Source: an uncultured Verrucomicrobiota bacterium
GTDB lineage: Bacteria; Verrucomicrobiota; Kiritimatiellia; Kiritimatiellales; Tichowtungiaceae
Direction: 5' to 3'
DNA: 37,951 nucleotides
Assembly (NCBI GenBank): GCA_903831085.1
Contig: CAIKWE010000056.1
Span: forward strand, 1 to 37,951
The notes below the pieces were generated by a model. That model searched no databases. It had not been told where the DNA came from and saw nothing but the letters and a program-made list of their open reading frames with translations. Both the position numbers and the translations under genes were made by a program. Below, in pieces: positions 21,042-28,849 of the stretch (position 1 is its first letter; the number at the start of each line of letters is the position of its first letter).

Positions 21042-22484
21042 ATGTTTCGATCATTTAAATTAAAATTTGGAATCTACAGCGTCGCACTCACCGGTGTGCT
21101 GCTGATGGGCTTCAGCCTTTTCTTTTTACAGATGATCCACCGGATCGGCATTGACCGTACCGACCGCGAACTGCGCGCTCTGGTGGAAGGCAACATTCGC
21201 AGAACCCAGCCGCGCAACCATTGGGCGCGGTTTGACGGTTCAATCAAAACACTCTACGGCGACGAGGCGGATCGGCAGTTTGTTTTAAAAGTCATCGATG
21301 ACAACAACGAAGTTCTGTTTACTTCTTCGCAGTGGCCGGCCGAAGCCGCTGCTTTAAAACCCCCTGCGCCGGTCAAGAGCCGGGCGGAAGTTCCGGAAGA
21401 AGACAACCGTCCGCGCCCGTTTGATCAGCCGCAAAGGCAGCGTCCGCCGGCGCCGCCGCCGATGGAAATCAGCGGCCCGGCATTTACAACCCATGGAAAC
21501 TGGCGGCTGATGGCGATCCGCAATCCGGAGGTGACGCTGTTTCTGGGAATGAGCCTGGAGCCGGTGCATGCGGAAGTCATCCGTTTCCGCAATGCGCTGC
21601 TGCTGGCGGGGCCGGTGGCGTTGTTACTGATGATCACGGCTGGCTGGCTACTGGCGCTGATGGCCTTGCGTCCGGTACGAACCATCGCCAAGACCGTCGA
21701 AAAAATAACCGCCCGCAATCTGGATCAGCGGATTTCCGTGACGCGCGCCGACCACGAATTCCGCCAGCTCGTCACGCTGATCAACCAGATGCTCGACCGG
21801 CTCGAATCAAGTTTCCGGCAGGCGGTGCGGTTCAGCGCCGACGCGGCGCACGAACTGAAAACGCCGCTGACCATTCTGCAGGGCGAACTGGAGAACGCGC
21901 TTCAGGCCGCCGCCGACGGCTCCTCAGATCAGCGCACCTACAAGGAACTGCTCGACGAAGTTCAGCGACTGAAATCCATTATCCGCAAACTGCTTTTGCT
22001 GGCGCAGGCCGACTCCGGACAGATGGTGCTAAGCAAAGAAACCGTCAACCTGACACGCATGATCGAAGACGTCGGCGAAGACATTCAGATTCTCGCTCCC
22101 GGACTTGAGATTCAAACGGCGCTTCAGCCTGACGTAAAAATAACCGCAGATCCGGACCTGCTCAATCAGGTGATCCAGAATCTGGCGAGCAACGCGGTGA
22201 AATTCAGTCGCGGCGAACCGCCGGTTATTCTTTCGCTGAAAACCGAAGGCGACCGCGCGGTCTTCCGGATCTCCAATCGCGGCGAAACCATACCGCCCGA
22301 AGAACGCGATCAGGTTTTCGAACGCTTCTACCGCGCGAACAAATCCCGCAACCGTTCCATTGACGGCGCCGGACTCGGCCTGAGTCTGGCCCGCGAAATC
22401 GCCCGCGCTCACGGCGGCACGTTGGTGCTGGAAAACAGCGCCGCCGACCAAACGGTTTTCTGTCTGACTTTGCCATCAACTTAA
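21042..22484 (+). CDS. Sensor histidine kinase, CusS-like
   Basis: A 480-residue inner-membrane kinase. TM1 is at about 12-32. A periplasmic part of about 155 residues has an unusual Pro/Arg/Gln-rich stretch (about 118-142). TM2 is at about 187-209, followed by a HAMP domain, a dimerisation helix with phospho-acceptor His270 (SADAAHELKTPLT), an N box (NQVIQNLASNAVKFS) and G boxes (ISNRGETIPPEER, GAGLGLSLA). Architecture and motifs fit the heavy-metal sensor kinase group. The periplasmic region has no His/Met/Cys clusters, so a metal signal is not assured. Confidence 0.93.
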   Translation: MFRSFKLKFGIYSVALTGVLLMGFSLFFLQMIHRIGIDRTDRELRALVEGNIRRTQPRNHWARFDGSIKTLYGDEADRQFVLKVIDDNNEVLFTSSQWPAEAAALKPPAPVKSRAEVPEEDNRPRPFDQPQRQRPPAPPPMEISGPAFTTHGNWRLMAIRNPEVTLFLGMSLEPVHAEVIRFRNALLLAGPVALLLMITAGWLLALMALRPVRTIAKTVEKITARNLDQRISVTRADHEFRQLVTLINQMLDRLESSFRQAVRFSADAAHELKTPLTILQGELENALQAAADGSSDQRTYKELLDEVQRLKSIIRKLLLLAQADSGQMVLSKETVNLTRMIEDVGEDIQILAPGLEIQTALQPDVKITADPDLLNQVIQNLASNAVKFSRGEPPVILSLKTEGDRAVFRISNRGETIPPEERDQVFERFYRANKSRNRSIDGAGLGLSLAREIARAHGGTLVLENSAADQTVFCLTLPST

Positions 22485-22693
22485 ATAAGTTTGTGTCTCT
22501 TTCCGTCGTTTGCGTTGACGGGTAAGGGGCCGGGGACTAAGCTGACCGGCAAAACATTCACGTTTTCAAAATTGCCTGGACAAAGTGCGGAGACTGCAAA
22601 GTGATTCGACACGCCTCCACAGAAGATCAGTTGGTCGAGCGCGCCAGAGTCAGTCCGAACATCTAACGATGCGGGTTCCGAAGGATGGGAAAA

Positions 22694-23476
22694 ATGAGCG
22701 ATAGCAACAGTCCGCTTCTGCCGCATGGCGGCTATGAAAACCTGCGCGCCTATAAGGTGGCGGAGGCGGTGTATGATGCGACGGTTGTTTTTTGCGGCCG
22801 GTTTGTTGATAAACGGTCACGGACGCATGATCAGATGGTGCAGGCGGCGCGCAGTGGAGTCCGCAATATCAGTGAAGGTAGCGGTGCGGCGGCGACATCG
22901 CGTAAGAGTGAGATGCTGCTGACTAATGTGGCCCGCGCCAGCCTTTCAGATGAATTGCTCAAGGATTACAAAAGTTTTTTGACGCAGCACGGACTGCGCG
23001 TCTGGGAAAAGGATTCGCGCGAAGCGTTGGCGATGCGAGAACGGTTGAAGCACGATATTGCGCCCAATCTGCCGTCAGCCCCGGCCGGCGCGGTGCGTCT
23101 GGCCGGTCTGAACGGGCTTGCAGAATTTATCGCGCAGGCGGATGCGGAGATTGCCGGAAATGCGATGCTGTGTGCGGTGAATCAGGCGGCGTATCTTCTT
23201 CGCCGTCTGGTGGAACAACAGAGCCGGGATTTTGTCGAGCAGGGCGGGTTTACTGAGCGGCTCTATGCTGCACGGGTAAAGGCGCGTACAAAGGGTGCGC
23301 CAGCCGCTCCTCCTTGTCCGTTGTGTGGAAAAGAGATGCGGCAGCGTACCGCCGGGAAAGGCCCGCATGCAGGGTTGTCATTCTGGGGCTGTTCCGGCTA
23401 TCCGGATTGTCGCGGTGTTTTGGAAATACGGTGTGCGGACGGGTCTGACCGGTCTGACGAGCCTGACAAACAGTAG
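22694..23476 (+). CDS. Four-helix-bundle suffix protein with C-terminal topoisomerase-type zinc finger
   Basis: A 260-residue protein. Residues about 10-115 (LLPHGGYENLRAYKVAEAVYDATVVFC...ISEGSGAAATSRKSEMLLTNVARAS) match the four-helix-bundle family related to proteins encoded in 23S rRNA intervening sequences. The middle part is the suffix region. The C-terminus CPLC-(16)-FWGCSGYPDC is the C4 zinc finger found in topoisomerase I, a nucleic-acid binder. The start at 22694 is preferred over 22685 for spacing from AAGGA. The preceding 209-bp gap (22485-22693) shows no motif. A role on RNA or DNA is likely but unknown. Confidence 0.82.
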   Translation: MSDSNSPLLPHGGYENLRAYKVAEAVYDATVVFCGRFVDKRSRTHDQMVQAARSGVRNISEGSGAAATSRKSEMLLTNVARASLSDELLKDYKSFLTQHGLRVWEKDSREALAMRERLKHDIAPNLPSAPAGAVRLAGLNGLAEFIAQADAEIAGNAMLCAVNQAAYLLRRLVEQQSRDFVEQGGFTERLYAARVKARTKGAPAAPPCPLCGKEMRQRTAGKGPHAGLSFWGCSGYPDCRGVLEIRCADGSDRSDEPDKQ

Positions 23477-23487
23477 GGTTTTGGATT

Positions 23488-23597
23488 GCGAGCCTCCGGC
23501 GGAGCCGCTTCTGGCAGATTACGGAACCGTAATTCAAAACCTCTGGGGTTTTTGGCGGCCTGAGCGTTATCCTGTTGACGTTAAAAGGGAGGCTCGC
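23488..23597 (+). promoter_or_regulatory. Inverted repeat able to mask the ribosome-binding site of the SUMF1-PEBP gene
   Basis: GCGAGCCTCC (23488-23497) is exactly complementary to GGAGGCTCGC (23588-23597), which includes the Shine-Dalgarno sequence and ends at the base before the ATG. Only transcripts entering from upstream would contain both arms. Confidence 0.5.
23518..23533. promoter_or_regulatory. ATTACGG-AA-CCGTAAT box, copy 2 (before the secreted-protein operon)
   Basis: Identical 16 bp to copy 1, 65 bp before the operon's first start codon. It shares CAG immediately upstream with copy 3. Confidence 0.6.
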
Positions 23598-25313
23598 ATG
23601 AACTTTCGGTCACTACTGATTCCGGCGCTTATCACATCCATCGCCACGGCGGCGGATGTTCCGCAGACGACGCTGATTCCGGCGGGTAAATTCGAAATGG
23701 GCGATCATTACGGTTTCGTGGATCCCAAACACGGCGGCGACGAGACGCCGATTCACACAGTGCGGCTGGATTCCTTTTACATCGGCATTTACGACATCAC
23801 GACGGCGCAATACTGCGAGTTTCTGAATTCGGCGCTGGCGCAAAAGCAGATTGAAGTGCGCGACGGCGGAATTTATCTCGCCGGCGGAAACGATCTGCTG
23901 TGCGAAACGCGGAAAATGTCGCCGTACAGCCGGATCGACTGGGACGGCTCAATATTTTCCGTGCTCGACGGAAAAGAAAAACATCCGATCATCTGCATCC
24001 GCTGGCCCGGCGCGGCGGTTTACTGCAACTGGCTGAGCGCGCAGAAAAATCTGCCGCTCTGCTACAACACGGCGACGTGGGACTGCGATTTCAACAAGAG
24101 CGGTTACCGTCTGCCGACCGAGGCGGAATGGGAATACGCCGCGCGCGGCGGTTTACAGAATCCGTACGGCAATTTCCCGTGGGGCAGCGACGCCGACGCC
24201 ACCAAGGCGAACTGGCCCGAATCAAAAAATCCGTTCCGCGCCGGTCCGCAGCCGTGGACGACGCCGGTCGGATTTTTTAACGGGCAGTTGCAGCACAAGG
24301 CGGACTTCAACTGGCCGGGCTCTGCGGAAAGTTTCCAAACCTCGGACGGAGCGAATGGTTACGGCCTGTACGATATGTCGGGCAACGCGTGGCAGTTCAT
24401 CAACGACTGGTACGGCCGTGATTATTACGCGTACAGCCCGGCCGAAAATCCGCCCGGCCCGGCGCAAGGCAGTCTGCTGCAGGACGGCAAGCCGTATCGC
24501 GGGATGCGCGGCGGTAACTGGTACAACGGAGAGAACGGTCACGGCCGCGTGTCGAACCGCAATCCGTCGTATTACCGCGGACCGAAAGATCCGGATCATC
24601 CGTATTATCATTTGAGTTTCCGAGTCGTTCTGCCGGTTGATGCCGAGAGTCGGCCGGTGATCAAGCCGACGCCGGTGCAGAAGGTGGCGCGCGGCGGTGG
24701 CGATCGACAGAAGGGCGGCGGCGACCGCCCGGCGCGTACCGGGGTGCCGAAGCAAGTTCGCAATGATGCCGCCGCCAGCCCGGTGCAGAATAAATCTTCG
24801 TTTGTGCTGAGCAGTCCCGAAGTGGCGGACGGCGGATCGTTGCCAGCGGAGTTCACCGCCGACGGAGCCGCCTCGACGCTGCCGCTGGAGTGGAAAGGCG
24901 CGCCGGAAGGAACGAAGAGTTACGCCGTCATTATGCACCACGTGGCGCCGGACATGATCAAGTGGTATTGGGTTCTCTACAATATACCGGCGGACGTTCA
25001 GAGCCTGCCGAAGAATGTGAAGTCGGTTGGAACGCTGGGCAACAACAGCGCCAACAATCGTATCGGCTATGCTCCACCGATGTCGAAAGGACCGGGGCAG
25101 AAGACCTACATCTACACGGTTTATGCTTTGTCGGAGAAACCGGAACTGAGCGTTCCGCCGGAGCGGGTTGACCGCGACGCTTTGCTGGCCGCGATGGAAG
25201 GGCACATTCTCGCCTCGGCGGAACTGCGCGTCGTTTATTCGCGTCCGGCAGGCGTCACGACGGATCAGAAGGGCGACAACAGGGACGAAAAACGCAGAGA
25301 GGAACAGCCATGA
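23598..25313 (+). CDS. Secreted SUMF1-domain protein fused to a PEBP (YbhB-like) domain
   Basis: A 571-residue protein with a GGGAGG ribosome-binding site and signal peptide (MNFRSLLIPALITSIATAA). The SUMF1/formylglycine-enzyme-like domain covers about 22-355: IPAGKFEMGDHYGFVDP, RLPTEAEWEYAARGG, YDMSGNAWQFINDWYG, MRGGNWYNG...GRVSNRNP. The two active-site cysteines of real formylglycine enzymes are missing after RGGNW, so it is probably not a sulfatase activator. A Gly/Arg-rich linker (about 356-395) follows, including GVPKQVRND, which may come from a short dispersed repeat. A PEBP/Raf-kinase-inhibitor-like domain ends the chain (about 396-560, with FTADGAASTLPLEWKGAPEG, WYWVLYNIP and GYAPPM). 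The stop overlaps the next ATG. Confidence 0.85.
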   Translation: MNFRSLLIPALITSIATAADVPQTTLIPAGKFEMGDHYGFVDPKHGGDETPIHTVRLDSFYIGIYDITTAQYCEFLNSALAQKQIEVRDGGIYLAGGNDLLCETRKMSPYSRIDWDGSIFSVLDGKEKHPIICIRWPGAAVYCNWLSAQKNLPLCYNTATWDCDFNKSGYRLPTEAEWEYAARGGLQNPYGNFPWGSDADATKANWPESKNPFRAGPQPWTTPVGFFNGQLQHKADFNWPGSAESFQTSDGANGYGLYDMSGNAWQFINDWYGRDYYAYSPAENPPGPAQGSLLQDGKPYRGMRGGNWYNGENGHGRVSNRNPSYYRGPKDPDHPYYHLSFRVVLPVDAESRPVIKPTPVQKVARGGGDRQKGGGDRPARTGVPKQVRNDAAASPVQNKSSFVLSSPEVADGGSLPAEFTADGAASTLPLEWKGAPEGTKSYAVIMHHVAPDMIKWYWVLYNIPADVQSLPKNVKSVGTLGNNSANNRIGYAPPMSKGPGQKTYIYTVYALSEKPELSVPPERVDRDALLAAMEGHILASAELRVVYSRPAGVTTDQKGDNRDEKRREEQP

Positions 25314-26866
25314 AGAAAATACTCACAGGTCTTGGTTTAGTGATGTTGTGCGGTGTTTGCGCGACGGGGCAGCAACCGGTTCGTTCGCCGGTCACGTCAT
25401 ACGCCGATACAGTCCGGCAGCTTGGTGTGATTAAAAACACCAGCGAAGCCGCTCCGGGTTATACGCTGTTCGCGCCGAAGCATTACACGAGTATTTATCT
25501 GATGGCCAACGACGGGCAGGTTGTGAACGAATGGAAGAGTCAGTATGAACCGGGTCAGTCGGTCTATCTGCTGCCGAACGGGAATCTGCTGCACTGCTGT
25601 CTGACCAAGAACAAATCGTTTATCGGCGGCGGCGAGGGCGGACGGCTGGAAGAATTTGACTGGGAAGGGAATCTGGTTTGGGAATATGTCCTTTCAGATG
25701 ACAAAAACCTGATGCACCACGACATTGCGCCGCTACCTAACGGCAATATCCTGGCGATGGTGGTGGAATTGAAATCAATGGAAGAGGCCGTGAAGGCGGG
25801 CTTCAATCCGGAGTCGGTGAATGACAGCAAGCTCTTCCCCGACTACATCGTGGAGATTCAGAAGACCGGTCCGAAGTCCGGAAAAATTGTCTGGGAATGG
25901 CATGTGTGGGATCACTTGATTCAGGACTTCGACAAGTCGAAAGAAAACTACGGCAATGTCGCGGCGAATCCGGGAAAAATTGATCCGAACGGTTCGGGTC
26001 GCCGGGCGAAGGCGTTCTGGAATCATTTCAACTCGATCGATTACAACGCCAAGCTGGATCAGATTGTGATCAGCGTGCGCGGCAACAGCGAGTTCTGGAT
26101 TATCAATCACGGCACAACCACGGAAGAAGCCAAGGGAACAAAGGGCGATCTGCTGTACCGCTGGGGTAATCCGTCGACGTATAAGCATAGCGCGAAACAA
26201 ACGCTCTTCCAGCAGCACGATTCGCAGTGGATTGCCGACGGCTGCCCCGGCGCCGGAAATATTTTGGTGTTCAATAACGGGCTCGGCCGCGGCTATACCA
26301 GCGTGGATGAGCTGGTGGCTCCGCTCAAAGCCGACGGCACGTATGAGCAGAAGAGCGACGGCACGTACGGCCCGGACAAGCTGGTCTGGAGTTACACCGA
26401 TCCCGATCCGAAGACATTTTTCTCGCAGGAAATTTCCAGCGCGCAGCGCCTGCCGAACGGCAATACGCTGATCTGCGCGGGCGTTCACGGCACACTGTTT
26501 GAAGTGACGCCGGAAGGCAAAACGGTCTGGGAATATGTTAATCCGGTCACCACCCGCATTCTGAAGCAGGGCGACACCGTCCCGCTGGATCACCGCTATC
26601 ATGCGCAAAACGCGATTTTCAAAGCGCAACGTTACGCGCCGGATTATCCGGCATTCAAAGGCCGCGAGCTGAAGCCGCGCGGCCTGCTGGTGGAGAATCT
26701 CGAGAATCCGGTTTCGCCGGAACGCCGCGCCGACCAGGAGCACGCCAACATGAAACCGAATGAGGGCGGCGGAGGCAAGGACCGCGGAAAGGGCGGCGGA
26801 GACAAAAGCGGAGATAAACGCACTGATCGTCCGCCGCGCAGTGATGACAACAACAACAACCCATAA
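25310..26866 (+). CDS. Secreted arylsulfotransferase-family protein, type A
   Basis: A 518-residue beta-propeller protein with a signal peptide (about 1-20). The fold is marked by repeated blades such as LLPNGNLL, FDWEGNLVWEY, HHDIAPLPNGNIL and VEIQKTG...IVWEWHVWDHLIQDFD. Candidate active-site elements of aryl-sulfate sulfotransferases are present: WNHFNSIDYN (His), FQQHDSQW (His) and FNNGLGRGY (Arg). Expected reaction: sulfate transfer from an aryl sulfate donor to an acceptor outside the cytoplasm. The C-terminal 45 residues are low-complexity (Gly/Lys/Arg/Asp, ending DDNNNNP). Its sequence type recurs as the C-terminal module of the giant protein. Third-gene spacing is 6 bp. Confidence 0.83.
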   Translation: MKKILTGLGLVMLCGVCATGQQPVRSPVTSYADTVRQLGVIKNTSEAAPGYTLFAPKHYTSIYLMANDGQVVNEWKSQYEPGQSVYLLPNGNLLHCCLTKNKSFIGGGEGGRLEEFDWEGNLVWEYVLSDDKNLMHHDIAPLPNGNILAMVVELKSMEEAVKAGFNPESVNDSKLFPDYIVEIQKTGPKSGKIVWEWHVWDHLIQDFDKSKENYGNVAANPGKIDPNGSGRRAKAFWNHFNSIDYNAKLDQIVISVRGNSEFWIINHGTTTEEAKGTKGDLLYRWGNPSTYKHSAKQTLFQQHDSQWIADGCPGAGNILVFNNGLGRGYTSVDELVAPLKADGTYEQKSDGTYGPDKLVWSYTDPDPKTFFSQEISSAQRLPNGNTLICAGVHGTLFEVTPEGKTVWEYVNPVTTRILKQGDTVPLDHRYHAQNAIFKAQRYAPDYPAFKGRELKPRGLLVENLENPVSPERRADQEHANMKPNEGGGGKDRGKGGGDKSGDKRTDRPPRSDDNNNNP

Positions 26867-26872
26867 AGGAGA

Positions 26873-27352
26873 ATGAAAATGAAACGTCTAGTAATTCTAT
26901 CAGTTCTATTTACCGGCTCATTGTTTGCAGCCGAAGTCCAAAAGCCCGCTCAACCCGCTCAGGGAGAACAGCGTCAGCGCCCTGACCCGACGCAAACGGC
27001 GGCGAAAATGATGAGCGGTTTTGACGCGAACAAGGACGGCGTCCTTTCGCAGGCCGAATTGACGCTGGCGCTGGATGATATGCACAAAAACCGTCCGCAG
27101 AGACCGGCTCATCAGGGCGGAGCGTCCACCGGTGCTGTGCATCAGGCTTCCGGTCAGAGTGTTCAGGGCGAACAGCGTCCGGAACCTCCGCCGGCCGATA
27201 AGGCCGCAGCGGAAATGATCGAGAAATTTTCAGCTAACAAAACGGGTCTGACGCTGGCCGAGCTGACCAAGGCGCTTGAAGAGCGGCACAACCGGCGCAG
27301 CGGTAATCGCGGCGATCGGCAACAGCCCGTCAGTGACCAGACCGCAAAATAA
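26873..27352 (+). CDS. Secreted EF-hand protein
   Basis: A 159-residue protein with a signal peptide (MKMKRLVILSVLFTGSLFAA) and Gln/Pro-rich spacers. One canonical EF-hand calcium loop is visible, DANKDGVLSQAE (about residues 51-62). A second region, FSANKTGLTLAELTKALEE, keeps the flanking helix pattern but has lost acidic ligands. Probably a small periplasmic or outer-membrane calcium-binding partner of the sulfotransferases on either side. AAAGGAG precedes the start. Confidence 0.82.
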   Translation: MKMKRLVILSVLFTGSLFAAEVQKPAQPAQGEQRQRPDPTQTAAKMMSGFDANKDGVLSQAELTLALDDMHKNRPQRPAHQGGASTGAVHQASGQSVQGEQRPEPPPADKAAAEMIEKFSANKTGLTLAELTKALEERHNRRSGNRGDRQQPVSDQTAK

Positions 27353-27364
27353 AAGAGTTGTTTC

Positions 27365-28849
27365 ATGAAACGCCTGCTGGTTTTTGTCATCCTGATCGCC
27401 GGTTCGGTCTTGGCCTATGAAGCATTTCAAGGGCCGACCGAACTGTTATATTGGGATAAGGCAAAGACCGCAGACGGTTACACATTTTTCGGCGTGGGCG
27501 GGAAGACCTTCCTGATCGATATGCAGGGGTACGTCGTTCACACGTGGCCGATCGGAACGAATCCGCACCTGCTCGACGACGGCAGTATTCTGGACGCCTC
27601 GACGGACGATCCCAGCGGCTTCGGCGGGTTCAAGCAGATCAGTTGGGACGGCAGCAGCCTCTGGTCGTATACCGAGGCACGAACGAATTACGTTCCGCAC
27701 CACGATTTCGTCCGCATCTACAATCCAAAGCTCGGCACAAACACCACGCTCTACATCGCCAACAAAACCGTCACGTCGAATCAGTGCATCGCCGCCGGCT
27801 GCAACCCGGCTTCGGCGAGCTTCTACACCAACGCCCAGATGGATGCCATCGTCGAGGTGGACATGAGCGGAAATATCGTCTGGGAATGGTGGTTCTATGA
27901 TCATTTGATACAGGACTTCGACGCGACCAAGTCCAATTACGTCGGTTCGGGTATGAGTATTTCGAATTATCCCGGCCGGCTCAACTGCAACCTGCCGGGC
28001 CGTCCGGTTCAGCGTGACTGGCTGCACTGCAACTCGATTGATTACAACCAGACCCTCGATCAGATCGTCATCAACTCGGTCGGCGGCGAGTTCTACGTCA
28101 TCGACCACAGTAGCACATTTATTGCCGGCAATCCGACTGGCAGCGTCGCGCTTGCGGCTGGCTCCGCCGGCGACTTCCTTTACCGCTTCGGCGATCCGGC
28201 GCGTTACAGTCAGGGCAGTCCGCCATCCATCCTAACCAACTGGACTGAGTCCACCACCGGTAACAAACAGATCGGCGGCACGCACGATGTGAGCTGGATT
28301 CCAACCGGCAAGCCGGGCGCGGGACATTTGCTGATGTTCAGCAACTCGCAGAATCTCTTCGAGCACACGCAAGGTTCATACGTCTTTGAGGTCGACCCCT
28401 ATCTCAACGCGAGCACCAACAATACCGGCGCTTACGTCAACTCGCCCGCCGCTGGCTACGACACGTGGCCGACGCCCGGCCCGAACACGGACCGGGCTCC
28501 CAAGCAGATGTCACGGCAGATTGTGTGGAGCTATTTTTCCAAGGCGAGCCACGGCATGTTCAGCCACATCGGCAGCAGCGCCCAGCGGCTTGCCAACAGC
28601 AACACGCTTGTCTGTGCTGACACGGAGGGTCACATTATCGAAGTCACGCCGTCGGGCGAGGCGGTGTGGGAATATATCAATCCGGTCACCTCCGGCGGCA
28701 TCCTGAAGTTCAAGCGCGACAACTGGCCGATGTATAATTCGATTTTCCGCGCTTACCGGTATCTTGCCACAGATCCACCGCTGCTTGGCCGCATCCTCAC
28801 GCCCACGAACACGATCACCGGACGCACACCGTCGTACTACTCGCCATGA
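27365..28849 (+). CDS. Secreted arylsulfotransferase-family protein, type B
   Basis: A 494-residue exported protein (signal MKRLLVFVILIAGSVLA). It begins with YEAFQGPTELLYWDKAKTADGYTFFG and shares the propeller blades of the type A protein: VPHHDFVRIYN, WEWWFYDHLIQDFD, DWLHCNSIDYNQTLDQIVI, GGTHDVSWIP, RLANSNTLVCAD. Relative to type A, the FNNGxxRG segment is replaced by MFSNSQNLFE, so the candidate active-site Arg is missing while the histidines remain. Two CxxxxC-like Cys (SNQCIAAGCNP) are conserved with the giant. The next gene starts inside its stop codon (ATGA). Confidence 0.8.
   Translation: MKRLLVFVILIAGSVLAYEAFQGPTELLYWDKAKTADGYTFFGVGGKTFLIDMQGYVVHTWPIGTNPHLLDDGSILDASTDDPSGFGGFKQISWDGSSLWSYTEARTNYVPHHDFVRIYNPKLGTNTTLYIANKTVTSNQCIAAGCNPASASFYTNAQMDAIVEVDMSGNIVWEWWFYDHLIQDFDATKSNYVGSGMSISNYPGRLNCNLPGRPVQRDWLHCNSIDYNQTLDQIVINSVGGEFYVIDHSSTFIAGNPTGSVALAAGSAGDFLYRFGDPARYSQGSPPSILTNWTESTTGNKQIGGTHDVSWIPTGKPGAGHLLMFSNSQNLFEHTQGSYVFEVDPYLNASTNNTGAYVNSPAAGYDTWPTPGPNTDRAPKQMSRQIVWSYFSKASHGMFSHIGSSAQRLANSNTLVCADTEGHIIEVTPSGEAVWEYINPVTSGGILKFKRDNWPMYNSIFRAYRYLATDPPLLGRILTPTNTITGRTPSYYSP

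Noticed and set aside
24333-24347. Palindrome-like TTCCAAACCTCGGAC in the SUMF1 gene
   Set aside because: It matches conserved protein sequence (FQTSDG, as YQTSDG in the giant) and has two mismatches.
23598-24660. Active formylglycine-generating enzyme
   Set aside because: The catalytic cysteine pair is missing after the RGGNW element.
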